Shown here: one piece after another, positions 1-5,428 of the stretch
Numbering within the stretch: position 1 is the first letter of the stretch
How the letters are laid out: every line of letters begins with the position of its first letter
Assembly (NCBI GenBank): GCA_026398575.1
Contig: JAPLSP010000610.1
Span: 1-5,930 of the forward strand
Reading direction: 5' to 3'
Source: Candidatus Sumerlaeota bacterium
GTDB lineage: Bacteria > Sumerlaeota > Sumerlaeia > JADFCT01
DNA length: 5,930 nt
Notes under the pieces: model-generated
Told to the model about the DNA's origin: nothing
Seen by the model: the letters and a program-made list of their open reading frames with translations, nothing else
Databases searched by the model: none
Made by a program: the position numbers and the translations under genes

Positions 1-8
1 CCTTGCAG

Positions 9-29
9 ATTTAACTTTCAAAGTTAAAT
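9..29. promoter_or_regulatory. 21-bp perfect palindrome, operator-like
   Basis: Two perfect 10-base arms (ATTTAACTTT and AAAGTTAAAT) flank a single central C. The element is AT-rich in a GC-rich region and lies about 40 bp upstream of the predicted hflX -35 box. Arms of this length and symmetry are typical of sites bound by dimeric winged-helix repressors such as the MarR family; that assignment is inference. It could regulate hflX or a gene beyond the left edge. It has no run of T residues and little room for a loop, so it is not a standard terminator. Confidence 0.5.
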
Positions 30-68
30 TTGCACGAAAGCCGCTGTGTGTCAAGCGCGAATCTGGCA

Positions 69-98
69 TTGTCAACGGTCAAGCGCGCGATGGATAAT
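69..98 (+). promoter_or_regulatory. sigma70-type promoter for hflX
   Basis: TTGTCA at 69-74 (5 of 6 to the -35 consensus) is followed after 18 bp by GATAAT at 93-98 (5 of 6 to the -10 consensus). Transcription would start near 105, giving a leader of about 57 nt before the ATG at 162. This placement argues against the in-frame upstream starts at 30 and 90. A 10-base direct repeat, GTCAAGCGCG, sits at 50-59 and 78-87, one copy on each side of the -35 box, and could be a regulator site. Confidence 0.55.
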
Positions 99-137
99 CG
101 CCTTGTGGTTGACAACAAACAACCGCATCTTTTCCAA

Positions 138-143
138 AAGGAG
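138..143 (+). promoter_or_regulatory. Shine-Dalgarno sequence upstream of hflX, unusually distant
   Basis: AAGGAG at 138-143 is a strong ribosome binding sequence, but the first in-frame ATG is at 162, leaving an 18-nt spacer instead of the usual 5-10. No ATG, GTG or TTG lies in the correct frame at a better distance. Either the long spacer is tolerated or a non-standard start is used. Confidence 0.45.
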
Positions 144-161
144 AATTCCTTCCACTCTGAA

Positions 162-1438
162 ATGTTTGAAATTTCCCCCAGCCCCAAACTCGTTGAGCGG
201 GCATACCTTGTTGGCATCCGCTGGCGGCAGGATTCGTTGCGCGACGCGCAGGAGCACTTGCAGGAACTGACGCAGCTGTGCGTCACGATGGGCGTGCCCG
301 TCGTCGGAGGCGAAGTCGTATCGCTGGCGCGTCCGCATCCGGCCTTGTGATCGGTACCGGCAAGACGGATGAGATTATTGCGGAGTGCAAGCGCCTTGAA
401 GCGGACTGCCTGATTTTTGACGACGACCTGTCGCCATCGCAGCAGCGCAACTGGGAAAAACTGTCCGAGATTTGCGTCATTGACCGGCGCGAAGTGATTC
501 TCGACATCTTCGCCAGCCGCGCGCAGACGAGCGAGGCACGCCTCCAAGTGCAGCTGGCGCGGCTCGAATATTCCAAGCCCCGTCTGCGGCGCGCCTGGAC
601 GCACCTCGAACGGCAGCAGGGCGGGGCGGGAATCCGCGGCGGCGCCGGCGAACTCCAGCTTGAAATTGACCAGCGCCTCGTCGCCAACGAAATCCTCACG
701 ATCCGGCGCCAGATGAAGGAAGTGCGCCGGCGCCGCGCCGTGCAGCGCAAGGAGCGGCTGAGCAACCGCATCCCGACCGTCGGCATCGTCGGCTATACCA
801 ACGCCGGCAAGTCCACGCTCTTGAACGCGCTGAGCGGCGCCGAAGTTTTGTGCGAAGACAAACTGTTCGCCACTCTCGATCCCGTCACGCGCCGCGTCAC
901 CCTTCCTGACAATCGGGCCATCCTTCTGACCGACACCGTCGGCTTCATCCGCAAGCTTCCCCATGCCCTCATTGATGCATTCAAAGCCACGCTGGAAGAA
1001 ACCTGCATGGCGGATTATCTGATTCACGTGGCGGACGTCAGCCACCCCAACGTCTCGCAGCAAATCGCCGCCACCAACGCCGTTCTTGCCGAAATCGGCG
1101 CCGACGGCAAGCCCACCATCCTGGCGCTCAACAAGATTGACTGCCTCGATGACCGCGCGAAAATACCGGCGTTCGGCGCGCTGGCCGATCACGTCGCGCC
1201 AATTTCCGCTCAGACCGGTGAAGGGATCGAGCAACTGCTGCAAACGCTGGCTCAGATATGCGCCACGGACGCGGAGACGCTGATCCTTGAGATTTCCCCC
1301 GACCGGTATGACGCCGTGTCGCTCGTTCATCGCGAAGGCCGCGTGATCCAGGAAGAGCATCTGGACGACGGAACTATCCGCATGAAGGTGGAGCTGCCCG
1401 AGCGATTGCGATCCAAAGTAGAGGGATTCATCCGGTGA
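162..1438 (+). CDS. hflX: Ribosome-associated GTPase HflX, with an apparent -1 frame break near codon 60
   Basis: HflX binds the 50S subunit and, in species where it has been studied, splits stalled or stress-damaged 70S ribosomes using GTP. With one base restored near 341-350 the product is 425 residues, normal for the family. The N-terminal HflX domain is clear (ERAYLVGI, then SPSQQRNWEKL, then LDIFASRAQT), followed by a basic coiled-coil-like linker. All GTPase motifs are present in corrected numbering: G1 GYTNAGKST at 211-219, G2 threonine in LFATLDP at 238, G3 DTVGF from 258, G4 NKID at 324-327, G5 SAQTG from 349. As read, translation from ATG 162 stops at TGA 348-350, and the remainder continues in the next frame from codons overlapping that stop. 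Its own stop overlaps the next gene by 4 bases. The start at 162 is chosen from the promoter position and from family alignment. Identity is very secure; whether a full-length protein is made is uncertain. Confidence 0.93.
341..350 (+). other. hflX: Frame break inside hflX (one base missing)
   Basis: Upstream frame reads RPHPA then Leu and TGA at 348-350. The frame one base back reads LVIGTGK. Joining them as RPHPA-LVIGTGK matches the length of the usual HflX stretch (RPDPAT-hydrophobic-IGSGK) with no gap, so exactly one base is missing, probably within GGCCTT. The heptamer rules for -1 slippage are not met: the Ala tRNA on GCC would have to re-pair with GGC. Here GTG 347-349 overlaps TGA 348-350, so restart of translation is conceivable and would give a 363-residue piece with an intact G domain. 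Confidence 0.75.
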
Positions 1439-4359
1439 TCGAAATCAGGCTTACTCCCTCGGGCAGGCTGCAATGGGAAGCTTCGGAGGAAGCGTCCGAA
1501 TCGGCACGGCTTGCGCATTTGCGCGACTGCTTCATGGCGGATTGGCGCGAAGGAATTTTTCGTCTGGGGGCTGAGAAAGTCGCGCCCGGCGATTCGCTCG
1601 CGCTGCGATACTGGCAAGGGATTGCCGAGCGTTTTGTGGCGGGTTTGTGCCACCTGCCTGGCGGCATGACGCCTGCGCAGCAGCCGCCGCCCACCGAAGC
1701 CGAATGCGCCCAGTGGATTCTGACCGCGCCTCCGATGCAGGGCGGAGAATATTTGTCGCAGGAGACGCTGCGCTCGATCTGGAATGCGCTGGTCGCATGG
1801 TGCGCAGAGGCAAGCCAAGCCGCCGGCGGGCTGGGCGCCTTCCTCGAAGCGCGCGCGCCGCAATGGCGCCAAGTCGGGCGCGTCTGTTTTCACCTGGCCG
1901 AAAATAAAGCCGATCCCGCGCGTCCCTTCGCCTTTATGGCGACGTTTGTTTCGGGGCTGGGAGCGTCGGGCCAGGCGCGCCATCTGCCGCTGCGCCAGGC
2001 GCTGGAGCAATACGCCGGCGCCAACAATCGGCCTGCGCTGGTCAAATTGCTGTCGCCGGTGCAAGCGGCGGCCGAGCGGCTCGAGTGGGTCAAAGAGATG
2101 GTGGAGTCGGGCGAAATCTACCGCCCGATGGCTTGGACGCCTCCGCGCGCCTATCGCTTTCTGCTGGGCGTTTCCGCGATGGAAGAGAGCGGTTTGACGG
2201 TACGCCTGCCCGATTGGTGGCGGCGGCGCCCGCGCCCGCAGGTCTCGGTGACCATCGGCAGCAAGAAGCCCTCGATGCTGGGGCTTGAGGCCATGCTTGA
2301 TTTCAACGTCCAGGTGGCGCTGGGCGATATGACGCTGACGGCCGAAGACATCAAGGCGCTCATGGAGGGCGGCGATGGCCTGGTGCTGCTCAAGGGGCAA
2401 TGGGTCGAGGTGGACCGCGAAAAGCTGCAAGAGGCCATCGAGCACTGGCAAACGCTTCGCCGCAAGGCGCGCGAGGGAGGCGTCTCGTTCATCGAAGGAA
2501 TGCGTCTGCTAGCCGGCGCCTCGGAAGACCTTAAACACGAGGAGCAAACCGAGGCGGTCCGCGCCTGGGCGCACGTCGAGGCCGGAGAGGCGATGCGCGA
2601 GATTCTGGCTGCGCTGCGCGATCCCGCACGGCTGGAGGCGAACGACAGCGAAAGCGGCAGTAGCGGAGAGAGTGGCGAAAGAGGAAGCGATGGCGACGGC
2701 GATGGAGGGAGCGATGAAGATGGCTGCGGCGGATTGCGCGCGATACTCAGGCCCTATCAACGCCATGGAGTTTCATGGCTGCGCCTGCTGACAGGACTGG
2801 GGCTGGGCGCCTGCCTCGCCGACGACATGGGATTGGGAAAGACGATCCAGGTGCTGGCGCTGCTGCTGCGGGAGAGGCTTCTGAAAGGGAACACGGACAG
2901 ACACAGACAGGCACAGACGGACACGGACCCCGCCCCCCAAACCCCGAGCCCCGCCCCCCAAAAACCGAGCCCCGAACCTCAAACCCCGAAGCCCGAGCCC
3001 CGAACCCCAAGCCCCGAACCCCAAGCCCCGAACCCCGAACCCCGAACCCCGATCCCCGGCGAAGGTCCCGCGCTGCTGATTGTTCCCGCTTCATTGCTGG
3101 GCAACTGGCGGGCGGAAGCGGATAAATTCGCGCCTGCGCTGCGATTGGTTTTTCTACACCCGGCCGAAGCGAGCCGCGAGGAGTTGGAACGCATCGAGCA
3201 ATCACCGCGCGAGCAGCTCGCCTCCTGCGATCTGGCAATCACCACCTACTCGATGCTGGCGCGCCAGCAATGGCTGACGCAAATCGAATGGCGCATGGTG
3301 ATCCTGGACGAGGCGCAGGCGATCAAGAATCCCGGAACCGGCCAGACGCGCGCGGTCAAGAAACTGCCTGCGCGCGCGCGCGTGGCGCTGACCGGCACGC
3401 CGGTGGAAAACCGCCTCGGCGATCTCTGGTCCATCTTCGACTTTCTGAATCCCGGCCTGCTCGGTTCGTCCGCCGTTTTCAAGTCGTTCATCACCGGCAT
3501 GGAGAAACGCCCGGATGCGAGCGGGCAATTCGCGCCGCTGCGGCGGCTGGTGGCGCCATACATCCTGCGCCGCATGAAAACCGACCGTTCGGTCATCGCC
3601 GATCTGCCCGACAAGGTCGAGACCACGCGCTTCTGCAACCTGACGAAAACGCAGGTGCGGCTCTATGAGCAAGTGGTGGATGCGATGAAAACGGCGCTGC
3701 AAGACTCCGATGGAATGAAACGGCGCGCGCTGGTCCTGCAAACGCTGATGCGCCTCAAACAGGTCTGCAATCATCCCAGCCAGTTGACGGGCGACGGCGT
3801 CTATGACGCCGAAGACAGCGGCAAATTCCAGCGCCTCGCGGAAATCTGCGAGGAGCTGGCCGAGCGCCAGGAGCGCGTTCTCGTCTTCACGCAGTTCCGC
3901 GAAATCATTGATCCACTGTCTGCGCGCCTGACCGCCGTCTTCGGGCGCTCAGGCCTCGTCCTCCACGGCGACACCAGCGTGCCCAAGCGGCGCGGACTCG
4001 TCGAGCAGTTCCAGCGCGAAGACGGCCCGCCGTTTTTCATCCTCTCGCTCAAAGCCGGCGGCACGGGGCTCAACCTGACCGCCGCCAGCCACGTCATCCA
4101 CTTCGACCGCTGGTGGAATCCGGCGGTCGAAGACCAGGCCACCGACCGCGCCTTCCGCATCGGCCAGCGCAAGAACGTGCTCGTGCACAAGTTCGTCACC
4201 AGCGGCTCGGTGGAAGAACGCATTGACGCAATGATCGCTCAAAAACGGAAAATGGCGGGCGAGATTCTGGGAGGCGAGGGCGAAGTGGACGTAACATCCC
4301 TGAGCGACGAAGCCCTGCTCAGCCTCGTGCGGCTTGACATCACCCGCGCCGCCATGTGA
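1435..4359 (+). CDS. SNF2-family DNA-dependent ATPase (helicase-like), 974 aa
   Basis: This is a superfamily 2 Swi2/Snf2 ATPase, expected to translocate on double-stranded DNA and remodel or displace bound protein. Roughly residues 1-400 form the N-terminal region typical of long bacterial SNF2 proteins. A Ser/Gly/Asp linker (403-433) leads to the Q-type motif LRPYQRHGVSWL. Core motifs are motif I DDMGLGKT (463-470), motif Ia region LLIVPASLLGNW, motif II DEAQ (625-628), motif III LTGTP (652-656), motif IV VLVFTQF, motif V KAGGTGLNLT (873-882), and motif VI in DQATDRAFRIGQ (900-911). Everything needed for ATP hydrolysis appears intact. Residues 486-541 are a proline-rich repeat inserted between motifs I and Ia, where relatives normally have a short loop. 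The GTG start overlaps the hflX stop (GTGA) and has AGAGGG at 1420-1425, so translational coupling is likely. A SWIM-domain gene, its usual companion, lies downstream after two other genes. Confidence 0.97.
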   Translation: MIEIRLTPSGRLQWEASEEASESARLAHLRDCFMADWREGIFRLGAEKVAPGDSLALRYWQGIAERFVAGLCHLPGGMTPAQQPPPTEAECAQWILTAPPMQGGEYLSQETLRSIWNALVAWCAEASQAAGGLGAFLEARAPQWRQVGRVCFHLAENKADPARPFAFMATFVSGLGASGQARHLPLRQALEQYAGANNRPALVKLLSPVQAAAERLEWVKEMVESGEIYRPMAWTPPRAYRFLLGVSAMEESGLTVRLPDWWRRRPRPQVSVTIGSKKPSMLGLEAMLDFNVQVALGDMTLTAEDIKALMEGGDGLVLLKGQWVEVDREKLQEAIEHWQTLRRKAREGGVSFIEGMRLLAGASEDLKHEEQTEAVRAWAHVEAGEAMREILAALRDPARLEANDSESGSSGESGERGSDGDGDGGSDEDGCGGLRAILRPYQRHGVSWLRLLTGLGLGACLADDMGLGKTIQVLALLLRERLLKGNTDRHRQAQTDTDPAPQTPSPAPQKPSPEPQTPKPEPRTPSPEPQAPNPEPRTPIPGEGPALLIVPASLLGNWRAEADKFAPALRLVFLHPAEASREELERIEQSPREQLASCDLAITTYSMLARQQWLTQIEWRMVILDEAQAIKNPGTGQTRAVKKLPARARVALTGTPVENRLGDLWSIFDFLNPGLLGSSAVFKSFITGMEKRPDASGQFAPLRRLVAPYILRRMKTDRSVIADLPDKVETTRFCNLTKTQVRLYEQVVDAMKTALQDSDGMKRRALVLQTLMRLKQVCNHPSQLTGDGVYDAEDSGKFQRLAEICEELAERQERVLVFTQFREIIDPLSARLTAVFGRSGLVLHGDTSVPKRRGLVEQFQREDGPPFFILSLKAGGTGLNLTAASHVIHFDRWWNPAVEDQATDRAFRIGQRKNVLVHKFVTSGSVEERIDAMIAQKRKMAGEILGGEGEVDVTSLSDEALLSLVRLDITRAAM
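2641..2733 (+). repeat. Low-complexity Ser/Gly/Asp linker-coding tract in the SNF2 gene
   Basis: Residues 403-433 are almost entirely Ser, Gly, Glu and Asp, encoded by degenerate AGCGGN, GGCGAN and GATGGN hexamers. The tract links the N-terminal region to the ATPase core, so it is probably a flexible acidic tether. The repeats are imperfect and their units are multiples of three, so length change here would preserve the frame. Confidence 0.55.
2891..2930 (+). repeat. Four tandem 10-bp units within the SNF2 gene
   Basis: Four degenerate decamers follow each other: ACACGGACAG, ACACAGACAG, GCACAGACGG and ACACGGACCC. They encode the hydrophilic stretch TDRHRQAQTDTD. The unit length is not a multiple of three. 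The tract directly abuts the C-run repeat that follows, and the base composition changes abruptly at the boundary, suggesting two separate expansions at the same site. Confidence 0.8.
2928..3057 (+). repeat. C-rich minisatellite with a 7-bp core unit, coding for a Pro-rich insert
   Basis: Sixteen runs of four or more C occur in 130 bases. The tidy part, 2998-3057, is eight consecutive heptamers (CCCCGAA or CCCCAAG, the last CCCCGAT) plus a final CCCC; three identical CCCCGAA units lie at 3026-3046. Because seven is not divisible by three, three units cycle through the frames and give a heptapeptide pattern such as PEPRTPS. The complementary strand has closely spaced G4 runs with short loops, a strong G-quadruplex pattern on the template strand. 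Gain of one unit would bring a stop at 3123-3125 and loss of one unit a stop at 3077-3079, removing motifs Ia-VI. Confidence 0.9.
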
Positions 4360-4371
4360 TACAGGCGGCGC
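4346..4371 (+). terminator. GC-rich hairpin over the SNF2 stop codon
   Basis: GCGCCGCC at 4346-4353 pairs perfectly with GGCGGCGC at 4364-4371 across a 10-nt loop that contains the SNF2 stop codon TGA 4357-4359. No T-run follows, so it is not a canonical intrinsic terminator. It could slow or attenuate transcription into the next gene, protect the upstream mRNA 3' end, or be a chance product of GC-rich coding sequence. Confidence 0.35.
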
Positions 4372-4388
4372 CAAACATGAGGGACTAA

Positions 4389-4982
4389 ATGGATCCAGTA
4401 TTCACATTGCAATGGCCAGAATTCATCGTCGCCCAGAAACTGCAATCATTGCTGCCGCGAAAGGACGGTTACTCCGTCTTCGTTCCGTTGTCGCGACAAG
4501 AGAAAGGAATTGACTTGGCAGTATTGCATCGAGGAAGAAATGGCAAGTCCAAAACAGTAACCATTCAAGTCAAGGCTTCCCGCACATATCTTCCTCCCCC
4601 GCCTAAGAAAAAAGATACAAATCGATTTCATTTCTACACATGGTTTAATCGCTTTGATGTTCCAGAACAGGCAGACTTCATAATTCTTGTTGGCATTTAT
4701 CCACCATCCCGCAAAAAAACGACACGAATGTCGGCAGAATGGTATGATAATTGTTCTCTGCTCTTTACGAGAAAAGAAATGCGCGCATTCATTGCGAAAT
4801 GCAAAACTGTAAGCGGGCAATCCGATCGAATGTATGGATTCGGATTCAATGACATGTCGAAAATTATTTTAACTCGAGGCGACATGAACCGGTCAGGGCG
4901 GAATTATGCAGACCATCTTTTAGAGCGCAGTATCGAAAAGATTAAAGTTAAACTCGGCGTCATCGGTGACAGCAGAGTATAA
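4389..4982 (+). CDS. Hypothetical protein, 197 aa, probable PD-(D/E)xK nuclease-like fold
   Basis: I do not recognise a named family. The first 65 residues follow the layout of restriction-endonuclease-like folds: a helix with a glutamate (E11 in PEFIVAQKL), a strand GYSVFVP, an aspartate in GID (D42), then a strand ending in IQVKAS with Q60 and K62. The D-x17-QxK spacing fits the (E/Q)xK catalytic variant. A later hydrophobic strand, ADFIILVGIY (95-104), fits the same core. No signal peptide or membrane segment is visible. GAGGGA at 4379-4384 lies 4 nt before the ATG. Base composition is about 40% G+C over 4621-4740, against about 68% over 4021-4140, suggesting recent acquisition. It sits between the SNF2 gene and its SWIM partner. 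The gene itself is secure; the nuclease assignment rests on motif layout alone, and a non-catalytic DNA-binding role is possible. Confidence 0.72.
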   Translation: MDPVFTLQWPEFIVAQKLQSLLPRKDGYSVFVPLSRQEKGIDLAVLHRGRNGKSKTVTIQVKASRTYLPPPPKKKDTNRFHFYTWFNRFDVPEQADFIILVGIYPPSRKKTTRMSAEWYDNCSLLFTRKEMRAFIAKCKTVSGQSDRMYGFGFNDMSKIILTRGDMNRSGRNYADHLLERSIEKIKVKLGVIGDSRV

Positions 4983-4983
4983 T
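4978..4983 (+). promoter_or_regulatory. Possible -10 element (TATAAT) ahead of the 138-aa gene
   Basis: A perfect TATAAT overlaps the stop codon of the preceding gene (TAA 4980-4982). A start near 4990 would leave a short leader holding AAAGGA (4993-4998) before ATG 5007. No convincing -35 box is seen 16-18 bp upstream and there is no TGn extension, so this may be chance in AT-rich DNA. Confidence 0.3.
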
Positions 4984-5006
4984 ACGCGGCACAAAGGACA
5001 TGCATA

Positions 5007-5423
5007 ATGCGCAGAAAAAAGACACCGCAAGCGCGGCCGGTTCTTCCGCCCGCGAAGCCAAGCGTCGCGCGGCAATTATTATCGCCTTCTGAGGCGAGCC
5101 TCACTCATGAGATTGAATACATAATCAGCAAGGCGCAAGAACACGATTCGCGCGTCGTGCGGTTCGGCGGGCTGATTTTGTTTTCCACTGAGACCGGCGA
5201 TGCATGGATTCTTGACATCGAAGACGGGCTGGCGCTGTGCCTGGCGCGCGAGGGTGATCGAGAAGATTTTTACATCGCCGAGACGGAAAAGCGCTTTGAA
5301 ATCGAATGGAAAGCGGAATACAAAATCGAGGGGGACCTATTTATAGTTGTTTCAAAAGATGGGCGCATTCGCTCGATCTTCGGTTATCCTGTTCAACAGA
5401 TTATGAACTTGGTAAAGGAATAA
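5007..5423 (+). CDS. Hypothetical protein, 138 aa, unrecognised
   Basis: I do not recognise this protein. Residues 1-30 are basic and proline-rich (RRKK, then RPVLPPAKPS) and probably disordered. Residues 50-125 look like a compact mixed or beta-rich domain: RFGGLILFSTETGDAWILD, an acidic turn, LALCLAREGDRE, FEIEWKAEYKIEG, then LFIVVSKDGRIRSIFG. No metal-binding cysteines, signal peptide or membrane span is seen, so it is likely cytosolic. AAAGGA at 4993-4998 sits 8 nt before ATG 5007, a good ribosome binding site. It begins 24 nt after the nuclease-like gene and ends 5 nt before the SWIM gene, whose ribosome binding site lies inside its last codons, so it is co-transcribed with, and perhaps coupled to, the SWIM gene. 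G+C content is intermediate: about 53% over 5161-5220 and 43% over 5281-5400. The regular alternation of strands argues that it is a real protein. Confidence 0.82.
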   Translation: MRRKKTPQARPVLPPAKPSVARQLLSPSEASLTHEIEYIISKAQEHDSRVVRFGGLILFSTETGDAWILDIEDGLALCLAREGDREDFYIAETEKRFEIEWKAEYKIEGDLFIVVSKDGRIRSIFGYPVQQIMNLVKE

Positions 5424-5428
5424 GTTTA

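Noticed and set aside
30..92. Earlier hflX starts at TTG 30 or ATG 90
   Set aside because: Both lie upstream of the transcription start predicted from the 69-98 promoter, and the added residues have no HflX similarity.
109..114. Perfect TTGACA as a second hflX -35 box
   Set aside because: No acceptable -10 hexamer occurs 16-18 bp downstream, and it overlaps the expected start of the transcript from the better promoter.
341..350. Programmed -1 ribosomal frameshift in hflX
   Set aside because: No slippery heptamer is present, the tRNA re-pairing would be mismatched, and HflX is not known to use recoding.
11..1360. Long open frame of 449 codons on the minus strand opposite hflX
   Set aside because: It is opposite a clear conserved GTPase, shows no recognisable motif, and is explained by GC-rich codon bias leaving the antisense frame open.
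1327..2451. 374-codon minus-strand frame opposite the N-terminal part of the SNF2 gene
   Set aside because: Its composition is dominated by Arg, His and Pro, as expected for an antisense shadow, and it has no supporting ribosome site or family motif.
2891..3057. CRISPR array
   Set aside because: The units are 7-10 bp with no unique spacers, and they lie in frame inside a conserved gene.
2747..3238. Minus-strand frames rich in Gly, Arg and Val repeats
   Set aside because: They are the reverse translation of the C-rich minisatellite. A 7-bp repeat without stops stays open in every frame, so openness carries no evidence of coding.
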